Numbered from the stretch's first letter, positions 12,496 to 26,122 are shown. The stretch is DNA of 64,000 nucleotides from Ailanthus altissimus (GCA_946807835.1 OX327686.1:7192001-7256000), one strand, 5' to 3'. The notes: a model not told the origin generated them from the sequence alone. Numbers and translations: made by a program.

Positions 12496-14377
12496 AGGGG
12501 TGAGTAAATTGGGACTAGGTCGGGCTTGGGATGAACCTGACCACCTCGAGTTTTGATTAGGACACTTAATTAGGATGGGACTTACTCACATTTAAATTGG
12601 GATGGGATGGATAAGGATACGGGTCATTTTTTATTCATGTTCTTAATTATTTTAAATTTATATTTTTAACTAAAAAATTTAAGGTTCATTTTTTGTCTGT
12701 TTCTAATTGTTTTAAATTTATATTTTTATCTAAAAAATTTAAGATTCATTTTTTGTCTGTCTCTAATTGTTTTAAATTTATATTTAACCCAAAATTTAGT
12801 TTTGAAATTTTTTATATTTAAAGAGATTTTCTAAATTATTTAATAATTTTTTATTATTAGTTTCTAATTTTATTATGAAAAATTTAGTTTGGACTTACAT
12901 TTCGAAGTCATTATTATAATTTATTTTATATTGATAAATATTAAAGTTTTCATTACAATTATAATTTTAATTTTAATTACGTTAATATCATAATTTTAAT
13001 TTTAATTTTAATTATATTAAATGTTATAATTTTAAATTCAATTATATTAAATATTATTATTAGTCCAAATCTAAATCCAATTTCAGTTTCAATTATATTA
13101 AATATTATAATTTTAATTTTAATTTCAATATCAATTACGTTAAATATTATAATTCTAATTTTAATTATATTAAATGTTATAATTTCAAATCTATTTTAAT
13201 TTAAATTACGTTAAATATATAATTTCAAATTCAGTTTTAATTTTAATTATGTTAAATACTATTATTCTAAATCCAATTTCAATTTTAGTTACATTAAATG
13301 TTATAATTTTAAAATTAATTTTAATTTTAATTACGTTAAATATTATAATTGGTCCATATCCATATCCAATTTCAATTTCAATGATGTTAAATATTATGAT
13401 TTCAAATCTAATTTCAAATTTAATTACGTTAAATATTATAATTTTGATTCTAATTTTAATTTTAATTTTAATTACATTAAATGTTATAATTTTAATTTAA
13501 TTACGTAAATATTATAATTTCAAATCTAATTTCAATTTCAATTATGTTAATGTTATACTTCTAATTTTAATTTCAATTTCAATTACATTAAATGTTATAA
13601 TTTGTCCAAATTCAAATTCAAATTCAAATTTAATTACGTTAAATATTTTGATTGGTCCAAATTCAATTTCAATTACATTAAATATTATAACCTCAATTAT
13701 ACTTTTAATGTCAATTACGTTAAATATTATAATTTTAAATCTAATTTCAATTTTAATTTAAATTATATTTAATATTATAATTTTAAATTTAATTTCAATT
13801 TCAATTTTAATTATATTAAATGTTATAATTCTAATTTCAATTTTAAGTACGTTAAATGTTATAATTTTAATTTTAATTACATTAAATGTTATAATTTCAT
13901 TTCAATTTTTAACTTTAATTATGTTAAATGTTATAATTTCAATTCTAATTTTAATTTTAATTACATTATGAAAATTAATTTCAATTTCAATTACATTAAA
14001 TATTATCATTCCAAATCTAATTTAATATTAATAGTTTAATTAGTCTTCAATATTAATTTACTTAAATAAAATCAAGAACACAAATTAAGATGAAATGTTT
14101 AGAAAAAAAGAAAGCTTATAATTTGTTAATTAACATCTAAACTTATAAATTTATAAAGATTACATTAATTTGTAAACAAACTAATAAAAATTTTAATTAG
14201 TCTTTACTTCTTAAAAAAAAAAAATTCGGGTATGGGACGGAAAATGTTCCGAACTCGATCAGAACATTTAGGTCTCTCACATTGGGATCTGTACATGTCC
14301 CAATCCTTAGATCCATCCTAAATATTATGGGTCGGAACACCCAGGACGAGACGAGATTGGGATTTATGCCCACCCAT
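12496..14377. mobile_element. Non-autonomous DNA transposon (hAT- or Mutator-like) with a minisatellite core
   Basis: The two ends are imperfect inverted repeats: left AGGGGTGAGTAAAT, right (reverse complement) ATGGGTGGGCATAAAT, followed on both sides by related GGGAC/TCGGGC-type sequence. The flanking direct repeat TACCTCGTA lies at 12488-12496 and 14378-14386. Read as 8 bases it fits hAT, as 9 it fits Mutator-like elements. The terminal GGGGTG motif is common in plant hAT elements. No transposase is encoded. The interior is almost entirely the AT-rich repeat described separately. Confidence 0.75.
12640..14030. repeat. AT-rich minisatellite of variable 35-50-base units
   Basis: About 1.3 kb built from variants of AATTACGTTAAATATTATAA joined by runs of TTTTAA/TTTCAA. 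The ACGTTAAAT / ACATTAAATGTTATAATT core recurs more than twenty times. Units vary in length because the TTTTAATTTTAA spacer expands and contracts. The open frame at 13249-13500 only reflects the repeat and is not a gene. Confidence 0.85.
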
Positions 14378-14648
14378 TACCTCGTACTATATCCATATTA
14401 TACATATAATTTTGCAACTTTGACCTACCACATGCAAATAGGCATTTGAACTTCAATTACTATTAGCACAAAATTAATGCTTTATTAATTGCCTTTCTAA
14501 CTTTTCTTATTTTTTTAATGAAAAAAATTATACAACTTTCTATATTATTTTAGTTATATTATATTATAAATTCGTTAGGGACTCTACCAACCTTGTCATC
14601 CGTTCTGGCATTAACTTTCTTAGCTCAAAACTCACAATTTTATGGCCC

Positions 14649-16355
14649 TGTCACAATCTAGCTTAAGACTTAAAATTAAGAATAAATAAATAATGAAGCA
14701 GTAAAGAAATAAAATAAAAAAATAAATATCAAAGATTTATAGTGGTTGAGTTTTGATGAACTTACATTTATTTTCTAAGCTAAATAACTGTACTTAGAAT
14801 TGTATTGTACCTCAAAATATTATAAAAATTATTTATTTAGAACTTTTCAGCATATTCACTTACTTTCTCTCTCTAAATAGTTTCTCTCTAAATTATTTGC
14901 TCTCTTTAAAACCCTACTCTTTCTCTCTCTCTCATTCTCTCTTTCTACTTGAAGACGATAAGAAGAATTGATAATAAGACCCAAGATTAGAGCTCTTAAT
15001 ATAAGGCTTGTTTTAAGCATTATTTTGGTTTTATCTTCTTTTAGTTGTGTTGGAAAATTGGAGATTCAATAATTTTGGTTGGACAAACATTGAGATGAAT
15101 ACTAAAGTGGAGCGTCACAAGAAGTCTAGAACGTGTGGGACACGTATGGAGAAGTCTAGGACGTGTGGGACACGAAGGGGGAAGTAAAACGGGACTTGAA
15201 GACGCGAAGAAAACAAAGAAATCGCGAGGAGCTTCCAGCGCCGCGGCACCCAGGGCTGAGCGCCGCGGCGCTCAACACAGAAGACCAGCGGCGGCGCCCA
15301 GACGCGTCAGGATGTCTGTTTTGGTTTGAAATTTTGAGTTTTGAAAAATTTTGGACTTCCAAAATAAGTGGACTCTTACTCCAACAAGGAATAGGATTTG
15401 TAGGCTCAAAATATACCCTATATAAATACTTGTAAACCCTTGTTTAAGATTAAGCATCTAAGGTTTCAAAATGTAACCATAAGAGAGAATAGAGGAGCTA
15501 GGTAGGCACTAAGTGCGTGGTGCACTAAGGTGTAACCTTTGGGGTGTTTTCTTCTTTAGGTTCTTTGAGTGAATAAAAGAGAAATACTATAGATCCTTTT
15601 GGCTTAGATGCTCGGTCTATTATTGTGTTCCTTGTAAAAATATTTTATGAGGAGATACTAAGAGGTCTTAGGGAGTCATGATGATTAAGGGTAGATGCTT
15701 AGAGGTCTCTATGGGAGATACTAAGGGGTCTTGTGGGATCATTGATGATGTAAGAAGATACTTAGTGATCTATTTTAATAGTAAGAATGTGGATCATGGA
15801 TCCTCTGTGGACGTAGGCAATTTGGGCCGAACCACGTATATCTTGTGTCTTGTGATTGATTTATTTTCTTTATCTTTATTGATGTGTTAATCTTATGTGT
15901 TCTTGCTTATTGTGTGAGTTATGATTTTCTGCTGCGCATAGAGTAAAAGGGAGTATCAAGGTTGTGGCTTAGTTGATGTCATTGAGGTGTCCAATTGAAG
16001 TGCATGGCTTGATATCCGCTACAAGTTGAATTTAAATTTCTCAAAGGAATGAGGAGAAATATGCTTCGTTTCATGCAAAGAGAAGGAGAAGTAGTTTGTT
16101 TCTTATTCAAGAAATCTTAAAACATGTAGAAAATCAAATTAAACTGAGAAAAGTTGTAAAAAGAAGGAGAAGAAGCCAATTCTGTCTGAGAGAGAAGATG
16201 ATCTCGTACATGAAAATTCAAATTGCTAAAAAAGGTGTCGATTCAAATTTTGCTAGAAATTACAAGGCCTGCGATTAGTAAAATGGTGAGTTTTAGACTT
16301 TTATATTCTGCTTCTAAAAATTTCACTCAACCTTCTTTTTTTTGCCTAAAATGCA
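14649..16355 (-). repeat. 3' LTR of the decayed Copia, split by a solo LTR
   Basis: Segments 14649-15047 and 16024-16355 together match the right LTR 20385-21115. The break falls after TTTTAGTTG, where the inserted solo LTR begins. The LTR contains CT-rich stretches (about 14868-14945) also present in the partner (about 20605-20690). Confidence 0.88.
15048..16023 (+). repeat. Copia solo LTR inserted in another Copia LTR
   Basis: Begins TGTTGGAAAATTGG, ends ATATCCGCTACA, with exact target duplication AGTTG at 15043-15047 and 16024-16028. It has a TATA-like CCCTATATAAATAC at 15416-15429 and the block GTGGACGTAGGC...GCCGAACCACG near 15808-15838, which is also found, inverted, in the LTRs at 1675 and 6359. 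A very GC-rich palindromic stretch lies at about 15236-15310. No internal region follows. Several small open frames inside it are not genes. Confidence 0.92.
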
Positions 16356-16419
16356 TTATGAGTACATATCTACCTTTAGTTATAAAGAATTTTAGTCCAT
16401 GTAACTAGTGCAGTTCTTT

Positions 16420-19400
16420 TTCTTTATCTCAGTTTCTATTTCTACTGCTCTCCTCATTATCTATAAATAGTAGCCTTAACCATAATCTGAATTTATTTAC
16501 TGGCAAAACCTTTGTTCCAAAATTTATTAGATTTTTATCATTATCAATTGTTTTCAATTTCTACATGATGTCTCTGATAAAGTGATACATATTGTCTACA
16601 TGCTTAGTTTAGATATAAAATATAAGATTCATACTCAAGTGGATAGCTGACTCATTTTCTAAGTAGATCATAGTTTGTTGAAGAAAACCAAATTTTGTAA
16701 TCAATTCTTGAAATCGTATTGCCTATTTGCAAGTATCAGTGGCAGCTAAGTACTATGCTTTTATACTAAAAAAAGCTACTGCAGGTTGTAACTATAATTT
16801 CTAGCTTATGCTATTCTCGTATAATATGAAATAATATTGGTGAGTGATCTTCATTTATCTGTGTCCTCAACAAAGTCTGAATCAACTTATCTAATTAACT
16901 GGATGCCTTTTACATCATGCCCAAATATTAGTTCATATTCTAGTGTACTTGACAAGTATTACAAGATCTACTAGATTTACTATATAACTGCTCACGACAT
17001 TAATTGAATGTGCTAAATCTAATCTTGTTCAAATCATGACATACATAATTGATCCCACAATTACGAGTATGGTATCTTAGACATGTATTCTTTTTTACTA
17101 TCAAATAATGGACACTGTGTTGCAAAAAATTTGAAATGTGTTGCCTAAAGTAAGTTGACTGGTTTAGAGTTGCTTATCTCAAATTTGTCAATCACTTTCT
17201 TCAAATGGCCTTGTTGAGATAGTACCAATTTTCTTATTTCCTTATCTTTTAGGATTTCTATTCATAATATCTTCTTTACTTTGCCAAGGTCTTTCATCTA
17301 GAATTCAAATTTTAACAACCCTTTTAGTTTCTCTAATTCTTTTTTACTTTAACTAGCTAGCAACATATTGTCTATATATATATATCAGTAGATATACTTT
17401 ATTTGACCTTCTTGTGTCTCTAAAGTAAAGACATGTGTTATAGTTGCTTATCGTAAACCCAATTGAGGTAACAAAAGAGCAAACCTTTGTTCCATTACCT
17501 AGGAAATTGTTTCAACCCATAGAGACTTTTTTAGCAACCATTCTTGATCACGTTTACTAGTGTCTTCAAATCTTTCTAGTTGCTTCATGTAGATGCTTTC
17601 TTTTAACTCATAATTTAAAAAAGTAGTTTTCACATCAAGCTATTGTAGTTCCCAATTAAATTATGCTACTAGAGAGATCATAACCCTAATTGTTATGTAT
17701 TTTACTATTGGTGAGAAATTTTCATTATAGTCTTTTCTTTCTCTTTGTAAGAAGCCTTTAGCCAAAAATTTTGCCTTAAATCTTACTAACTCTTCTGGTG
17801 CACTGTCTTCTTTAATTTTGTATATCCATTTATAATCTACCATTTTCTATTTTAGAGGTCTTGTGACTAATATCTAGGTTTTGTTGCTTGTGAGAGAGCT
17901 AATTTCTCATTGTATAGCAAACAACCACTCTTCTTTGTATTTGCTGGTGATAGCTTTTTTGTATGTTTTTCGTTTACGTTCAGTGATTACCTGAGCAGTC
18001 CATAAGACAAAAGTATTTAGATCATAAAGAGCAAATTTATATGAGAATTTTATTTATCTTTTCTCATTATCTTTAGCAAGTTGGTAGTATGCAAATCTTT
18101 TGGTTGTTGTTGTTGTGTATTATTTTAGAATCTACTTTCCATGGTATATGAATAGATAATTGATCATCTTATGCTTCTAAATGCTGGATCTCTATCTCAA
18201 TCTAAAGCTTCATTTCTTCTTTTGGGTTATTGTTTTGTTTCTCTTATAGGCATGGTATATTGGATTCATTAAACACAACATCTCTGTTGACAATGATTTT
18301 AACTCCATTTGATTCCTTAAATAGAGGTTATACCCTTTGCTTCTTTCTGGATACTAAAGGAATACACACTTTTAGAGTTTGAGCCATAACTTATCAATGT
18401 TTTGATATGCAGACACTGCATTAAAATACTCTCAAATAGTTATAATTAAGAGGCTTTCTTGTTTATAGTCCTTTAGGTATTTTGAAATTCAAAGCATTTA
18501 AGGGACTTCTATTAGTTAGATAGCAAGTTGTACTTATTGCTTATCCCCAAAATTGTTTAGACAAACCCAAGCTCAAAAGCATGCATCGAATTTTATTGAG
18601 GATAATTTTATTTATTCTTTCAATAAATTTATTTTGCTGGAGAATGAACCTAATTGTCTAGTGCTTCACTATTCTAGGTTCTTTATAGTAGCCATCAAAT
18701 AGTTTATTGCAAAATTGTAGACTATTGATAGTCTTTAGTATCTTTAGTTTCTTGCTTGATTGTGTCTCCATAAGTGATCTCTAATTTTGAATTTATTAAA
18801 AGTTTCGTCCTTGAATTTAAATAAGAAAATCTATACCTTTCTTAAGTAGTCATCCACCAAGGAAAGGAATACTTGTTTCCTCTAGTAATTGTTAAGTTGA
18901 TAGGTCCCCATATGCCTGCATGTACGTATTCTAGGACTACTGTTGCTCTATTTGTGCTTGGCATGAAATTTAACTTGTGTTATTTTACACAATTTGCAAT
19001 GTTCATAGAAATCTAACCTTATGATTTTACTAGTACTAATTACTCTTTAATTACCTAATTTTAGCAATCTTGTTTTACTAATGTGCCATAATATTTTGTG
19101 CTATAGTTTAACTTTCTCATATCTCTTATGTACAACAGTTGTAGTGCTTCTAGAATGTAAAAGCCTTTTTACTTAGTTCCTTTCATTATTAATATGAAAC
19201 CCCTACCAATTTCTATCTTCCCATTCTAAATTTTATAAGTATATCCTAATTCATCTAGAACTCCTAATAAAATCAAGTTTCTCTTCAGTTCTAAAACATG
19301 CCTTGCATTCTTTAAGTTGTTAATTGTTCCAACATGCATTTTGATTGGTATAGTCCTAATTCTAATAACTTTGCATGTTTGGTTATTATCCATTAGCATT

Positions 19401-20370
19401 TTTTCACCTTCATATGGTTCATATGTGTCAAAATATTTCCTATTTGAACTCATATAATAAGTGCAACTTGAATCTAGAACCTAATTTTTAGTATCATCAA
19501 TTGTTACTATAAGAGCTATTGAACTCTCATAACTTCCATTTGCCATTGTTATTTCTATATAATTTAAACTTTTTTCTTTTAATTTTCTCATTCTCATAGC
19601 AATTCATCTTCATGTACCCTTCCTTTCTATGGAAAAAACACTTTCTTCTACTAGTATTAGACTTTGACCTGAATTTTTCTCTGTATATCCTTTTTTTTTC
19701 TAGTCGTCCTCTAGAAAACACGTTTTCTCCATTATATATATATATTTTTTAGTTTTTATTTCTTACTCCTATAGTCTTAATTAAGTTAAACAGTCATCTA
19801 GGATGAGACTTTCTCTACCATATTTAATTACTAAATTCACTTTCCTATAAGAACTTGGCAATAAGTTAAAAAGAATAAGTGCTTAATTCTCACCACTGAT
19901 TGCTTCACCAATACTTGCCAAGTCTATACAAATCTTTTTGAATTTATCAATATTTTCTTCTAAACTTTTAGAAGGATTCGTCTGAATACTAAATAACCTT
20001 TCTTTTAGAAAAATCTTAATAGATAAAAATTTAGAAATATAAAAACTTTCAAGCTTACTCTAAAGCCTCGTTATTGTGGTCTCTTCATTGACTCATCGTA
20101 TTATGTTATAAGATTATTGCAGGATGATGGTACTAAATGCAAGTTCATCAATCTCTACTATTTTTTGATCACTTATTAAAGTTTCCTTTTCCTTCTTTGG
20201 CTCCGGTAAGCCTTTAGCAACCTTTTGTTATACTAGCAAGGCTTTCATCTTTTTCTACCAAAAACTAAAATCTTTTTGGCCATTAAATTTTTTCACCTTA
20301 AACTTAGTGTCACTAATCTTTGATTCTTAGTAAAGTTTCCTTGAGTATTTATTTAACCCTTCGAATCTTC
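16420..20370 (-). pseudogene. Copia gag-pol remnant (many stops and frameshifts)
   Basis: Read on the minus strand from 20370 down. Gag lies at about 20330-19760 and a zinc knuckle at about 19645-19590 (CFFHRKEGYMKMNC, Gly-His pair changed). Protease/GAG-pre-integrase is at about 19453-19226 (start MSSNRKYFDTYEPYEG), integrase at about 19080-18300, reverse transcriptase at about 17850-17100 (YKWIYKIKEDSAPEELV... then LAKGF) and RNase H at about 17000-16560. The longest open frame is about 75 codons, so no product is possible. Domain order and content show a Copia pol. Confidence 0.82.
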
Positions 20371-20384
20371 AACTTTGATATTAC

Positions 20385-21115
20385 TGTTAAAAATTTACAG
20401 TCCAACCAAAGATTCAAAAATAAAAATGAATAATTAATGAACCAGTAAAGAAATAAAATTGAAAAATAAACACTATAAATTTATTATGGTTCGGGTCTCA
20501 TGAACCTACTTCTATTTTTTGAGCTAAATAATTATGCCTAAAACTGCACTATGTCTCAAAAATATTACAATGACTATTTACACAACTTTTCGGCATATTT
20601 ACTCAATTTCTCTCTCTAGTTGATTTCCTATTTATATATAATTTTCTCTCTCTAAAACCCTACAACGTCTCTCTCTCACTCTGTCTTTTTGTTTTAAGAG
20701 GATGAGAAGAATTGACGATGAGACTCCAAATTCGGGCTCTTTATATAGGCTTGGTTTAAGCCTTATTTAAATTTTATCTTTTTTTAGTAAGATTGAGATT
20801 TCTTCGAGGATGGAGGAGAAATGGACTTTGTTTCATATAAGGAGAAGGAGAACTAGTTGGTTTCTTATTTAAAAAACCTTACAACATGTAGAAAACTGAA
20901 TCAAATTGGAAAAAGTTACAAAAAGAAGGAAAAGAAGCCAATTCTGTTCGAGGGAGAAAATGATCTCGCGCAGGAAATTTAAATTGGCTAAAAATGGCAT
21001 CGTTTCAAATTTTGCTAGAAATTACGAGTCTTGCCCTTAATGAAACAGTGTGTTTTTGACTTTGTATTCTGCTTCTAAAAATTTCACTCGACCTTTCAAT
21101 TTTGTCTAAAATACT
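20385..21115 (-). repeat. 5' LTR of the decayed Copia
   Basis: Begins TGTTAAAAATTTACAG on the plus strand next to the primer site (20373-20384) and ends near ..GTCTAAAATACT. It is the uninterrupted partner of 14649-16355 and was used to define the insertion point of the solo LTR. Confidence 0.88.
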
Positions 21116-22479
21116 TTAGAACCAATAAACTTTACATATTAAAACTAAATAAACTTGTCCCCAAAAAAATTTAATATGAAAGCCACTTGCTTAGAGTTTC
21201 TCACCGGCTCCACGGTTTTATATCACATCTTTTGTATAACAATTGAATCAACTCCTGTCATATTTTAATTTGTCTTAATAAAATTTTTTCAGATGTTAGT
21301 GGTTACTATAAATAAATATGAACATAGTACAATATCACATATGATTGTACTACAAAAAGATATTTATTTTGCACGAGTACTAATTGTTTTAATTGCCGTA
21401 ATCTATTATAAAAAAAATATTTCATTATCTTCAATATTCTTTATGTTTTTTGATCTGAAATCTCAATCGACTTAATTGTATAATTGAAATGATATCTAAT
21501 TTTTAACTTAATATTTGAATATTAAGATTAAACTATTTTTTAAAACAACAGCGAAAACTAATAATGTTACATTTACACCCTTTTGAATTGAAATATTAAG
21601 TAATAATAAAACATATTTTTAAAAATCATAAATAAAATAGTATTTTATAAAATAGTATTTACTTATACAACTTAATAAAAATTTATGTTAATTTGATTTT
21701 TAATGTAGCCCTTGATGCTGTATGAATTGTTTTTACTTATAATACAATAATCTTTTAGTAGATCTAAATAAGAACAAAATAAAATAAAAATATGATAAAT
21801 ATATAAAAAGTTCTTAATCTTAATGGTTAAGTTGTGATACAGAGGGTCACCAAAAGAAAAACCGAACATTTGTTTATAAGAAAAAGCAAAAAGATAAGTT
21901 TTCTGTGGCATAAATAAATAAAAAAATATATATTATAGGAAAATGTACACAAATAATCATTATTTTAAATTTATATACTTTTATAGTCATAAAATTAAAA
22001 TACAATATTTAATAGCCATAAAGTTGAAATTCAGATCATTTTACTCCTTAAGCATACTTTGCCTCTTTCCTATTATTTTCCTCCAAAACTCATTAAAAAA
22101 ATACTTTGATAAATTTGGGCATTGACATTTTAAAGATTGAAAACTAAAAAGTTGGTTGAAAAGTGAAAATTTAGATTGAAAGTTAAAAAAATTAGTTGAG
22201 AAGTAAAAATTCAAAAAATAGATTAAAAAAATAAAATCAAAGACAAAGAAGTAAAAGAAACTCATAATTCCTCGTGCCTCGTGCCTCATGCGAGGAACAA
22301 GAAGAGGCCACACCTAATGTTAATAACTTAACGATCGAAGATGAATATGAGAGACTAAGTTTTACCAACACCACTTTCACTCCCAAGAGTACAATCAATT
22401 CAATACTCTACTCTAAAAGGATAATAGTAATATTTTACCTTTTGTGAATACTATAGATATTTGTTTACCTTTTTATTGT
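21116..22479. other. AT-rich intergenic DNA, nothing identified
   Basis: No gene, RNA or complete element is visible. 22130-22220 contains short imperfect AGATTGAAA/AAGTTGGTTGA repeats and 22265-22300 has a CTCGTGC triplication. Small open frames here show no family features. Confidence 0.5.
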
Positions 22480-25400
22480 AAGATTAAATCTTCATAACAT
22501 ATTGAATGAATTATTGATAGTGGGTTATCGACCATGTTTCTATTATTCAACAAAAAATGCATAAGACAACTTCTTTTCATAATTTCGTTCAGTTACCAAA
22601 TGGAGGCCAAGCTAAAATTGAGTGTGTTGAGTCAATAAAGTTATTGGATAACATAACTCTAAATAATATCCTCTATGCACCAAATTTAGAGTTAATCTAT
22701 TATCAGTTGGTAGACTTACTCGAGCATTAGATTGTAGTATAACATTTTATCCTGATTTTTGTGTGGTGCGGGACATGGCTATGGAGAAGACAATTAGCCT
22801 AAACAAGAAGTTAAATGGTTTATACTATCTCGAAGCCAGCCAAACACCACTTATCATACACCACATCTAATGCAAACATCAATAAGTAGGTCATCTCTCA
22901 ATTGCACCTTCTAAAAATCTCTTTTCATTCTACTTTATTTTGTGATGTTTGTTCTTTAGTTAAACAAACTCGTTTATCTTTTTTCAGTAGTTCTATATTT
23001 ACTAATATATCTTTTAATTTAATCCATTGTGATATTTGGGGATTTCATAAAATTACTTCTTATATGAAAGCTTGTCATTTCTTTCCAACGTTGATGATTA
23101 TTCCTATTATACCTGGATATATTTAATGAGTTTTAAATCTAAAACTCAATCACTAATAAAGTCTTATTTTTCATGGGGTTCAAACTCAATTTCATTGTAT
23201 AAGAAAGCTTTACGTTCTGATAATAAAAAAGAGTTTTTATCTTTACAAGTCTTTTTACAGATAATGACACCTCTTTCTAACATATTTGCCATATACAACC
23301 CAAAAAAATGAAGTTGTAGAGCATAAGCATAAACATATCTTAAATGTGAGTCGTTCACTTTTTTTTTCAAATTAAATTACATTTATAGTTTTGAAGGATG
23401 AGCCTGCAAATAGCCTGCTACCTAATCAACCACATTCTAATACCCATTCTATCCGGCCAAACACTATATTATTAACTTTACAATAAATCACGAAATACTC
23501 TCATCTCCGCACCTTCGAGTGTTTATGTTACATTACCAATTTTAAGCAAAATTATAAATTTGACACTCGAGGCCAAGAAAGCATATTCCTTAGTTATCCA
23601 TTTGGGTAAAAGGACTATTGTGTCTATGACCTCTAATCCTATCAAATTTTGATCTCTCGTGATATACTATTTCACGAATCCATATTCCTATATTCAACCA
23701 TTCAAATTCAAAACCTTGGTGATCATATTAACACACAATCACTACCTTTACCATTTGACATAACAAATAATGTCAGAGACCCACAAAATGACTAAACACA
23801 CATTCGAGTACTGCAATACCAACTTCTCTACGATACAATAACATTTCAACAGAAATCCAAGAGCCACTTTAGAACCTTAGTACCGTAGTGCCACTTGCTC
23901 TATACCGCAACACTAACATCTATATTTCTGACACGATGGTACCAATCATTCCCCCACCATGACCCCATTTCGGTTAGTACCCATGAGCCAATCTAGAACA
24001 ACCACAACACGATATCACTAATCCTACGCCTCGGCGACACCCCATGTTTACCCAAATTTGAAATAGTTCATAATTCTTATCCATCCTAATGTTCTTCTCA
24101 CTCCACAAAGCTCCCAACCTACCTCCAACATTATAAGGTAAACTATTCCAAGATTCTAGCTCTAGGTTTTACTTCTATTATGTTTGACACGTGCTACCCA
24201 ATTTTAAGATATGTATCTTACACCTATCTTTCTCATTCACATCAAACTTTTATTAATATTGTTTCTCATATGGTTAAACTAGAAACATATGAACAAGCTT
24301 GCCATAATTCATATTGGGTTGCCGCCATAAATGAAGAGATCTTGGCCCTTGAAGCAAACCATACCTGAAACATGGTCCTATTACCTTTTGGTCATCGATC
24401 CATCAATTGTAAATGGATCTACAAAATCAAGTACAACTCCAGTGGTTTAATTGAGCATTATAAATCTTACCTTGTAGCTAAAGGGTTTAATCAACACGAG
24501 GGTATTTACTACACTGAGACTTTTACTCTTTTGGCTAAGTTAACTACTTTTCGATGTCTTTTGGCTATTACTTCCATTCTTCATTGGCATCTTCATCAAT
24601 TGCATGTTCAAAATATTTTTCTTGATGGGATTTGATTGATGAGGTCTACATGACTCCTCCTATGAGTTTTCATTGATAAAGGGAGCAACACTTAATTTAT
24701 CGACTCCATAAATCTCTCTACTGATTAAAGTAAGCCTCATGGAATTGGTTTCACAAGTTTTTTAATGTCACCTAGAAATTTAGTTTCTAACAATTACATA
24801 CAGACTATTCTTTATTCACTAAGATTAGTGGTAATTCTCTCATAGTTATCCTTTTTTACATTGACAATATGATCATCATCGACAACAATAAGAAAATGAT
24901 ACAAGAAGTAAAGAATTTCTTGACTAGTTGATTTCGAAGTAAAGATCTTGGTCATTTAAAGTATTTTCTTAGAATAGTAGTTACTCGATCTAAAGTAGGA
25001 TTTTATCAACCAACAGAAACACATACTTAACATACTAGAGGAGGTTGGACTCTAGGTGCCAAACCTGTAAAGTTTCCTATAAAATACAATCTTAAGCTTA
25101 CTTCTACTAATGGAGAGTTGCTTAATGATCTAAGTCATTATCGCAGATTGATTGAGAAGTTAATTTATCTTACCATCACTAGACAAGACATTACTTACAT
25201 AGTCAACACACTTAATCAATTTATATAACAATCTCAAAGTAACACATCAGGTGTTGCAGTCCTTAAAAAATGCTCTGGGATAGGGCTTTTTATTTTCTTC
25301 ACATGAAAAGCTACAATTGACAAGCTTTTATGCTGCAGTAAATTGGATTAGATGTCCAGATACATGACAATTAGTTACTAGTTATTGTGTTTTTCTTGGT

Positions 25401-25780
25401 AATTCACTTATTTCGAGAAAAATGAAGAAACAAGTCATAGTATCACGGTCCTCAGTAGAATTTGAATATAAGTCTATGGCATTAATTACTTACAAATTAA
25501 CTTGGTTACAGTATTTATTAAAATATTTGCAAGTATCTCACTTAGAGCAAGCTCAACTTTTTTGTGACAACTAAGTGACAATTTACATTTTAACTAATCG
25601 TGTCTTTCATGAAAAGATAAAGCATATTGAGATAGATTATCATACAATCTGTAAACGAATACAAAAAGAAGAGCTTAAGATTTCTTTCATCGAAAACGAA
25701 ATATAAATTGCTGACTTTTTTTACTTAGTCATTGGGTCAAGATACTTTCTTCTTTTTGTTTGGCAAGTTAAAAGTTCTTA
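22480..25780 (+). pseudogene. Copia pol remnant: protease, integrase, RT, RNase H
   Basis: Protease-like IIDSG region at about 22515 (reads IDSGLSTM), then a GAG-pre-integrase region (SIKLLDNITLNNILYAPN, 22630-22690). Integrase follows at about 22900-23750: CDVCSLVKQTRLSF, LIHCDIWGFHK and, after a frameshift, DDYSYYTWIYLMSFKSK. Part of it near 23300-23400 is lost. RT is at about 24290-25020 (NCKWIYKIKYNSSG, LVAKGFNQ); the YVDD motif is degraded to FYIDN near 24855-24870. RNase H is at about 25130-25700. Stops and frameshifts are frequent. Confidence 0.85.
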
Positions 25781-25807
25781 ACATTCACTTTCCAACTTCA
25801 AGGGGAG

Positions 25808-26122
25808 TGTTAAAAAGGGAAATAAATCAAATAATTTGTTAAACAGTATTTGATTTATTAAAAGAGTAAACAAATTATTTTATTTGTTAAAAGAGTAAAA
25901 AAATCCAATAATTTTCTCCTTAATTAATTTTTAGGTTAAATATTCTCAATTACCTTTTATGTGTATTTTTCTTTTATATGTAATTAATTGGTTTAGCTAT
26001 TTCGTTCTTTTTTCAATATAAGAATAGCTCTATAAATGTAAAACTTACTCTTTGTATTTTTTTCCATAGCAATACACAATTCTTGTCCAAATTCTTTCTT
26101 TTCATTCTTTCAATTTTTCACA
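25808..26122 (+). repeat. 3' LTR of the truncated Copia
   Basis: Begins TGTTAAAAAGGG directly after the AAGGGGAG polypurine tract and contains a TATA-like CTCTATAAATG at about 26029-26039. It ends near TTTTTCACA. The right limit is an estimate because no second copy or target duplication is visible. Confidence 0.7.

Larger units (their letters stand above)
14649..21115 (-). mobile_element. Decayed Copia retrotransposon with a nested solo LTR
   Basis: Left LTR 14649-16355 (interrupted by 15043-16023) and right LTR 20385-21115 align closely; for example AATTTTGCTAGAAATTAC occurs at about 16248 and 21015. Between them the minus strand carries gag to RNase H remnants. A primer-site-like sequence (minus strand GTAATATCAAAG) adjoins the right LTR at 20373-20384. 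I found no clear matching target duplication, so outer limits may be off by a few bases. Confidence 0.88.
22480..26122 (+). mobile_element. 5'-truncated Copia element with its 3' LTR
   Basis: Plus-strand Copia pol remnant followed by a polypurine tract (AAGGGGAG, 25800-25807) and a 3' LTR (25808-about 26122). Gag, primer site and 5' LTR are missing. The element ends about 0.86 kb upstream of the HKT1 start codon. Confidence 0.85.

Noticed and set aside
13249..13500. 83-codon open frame rich in Leu and Ile
   Set aside because: It is simply the AT-rich minisatellite read in one frame.
15135..15435. Overlapping open frames in the GC-rich part of a solo LTR, on both strands
   Set aside because: They lie wholly inside an LTR with a proven target duplication and have no family features.
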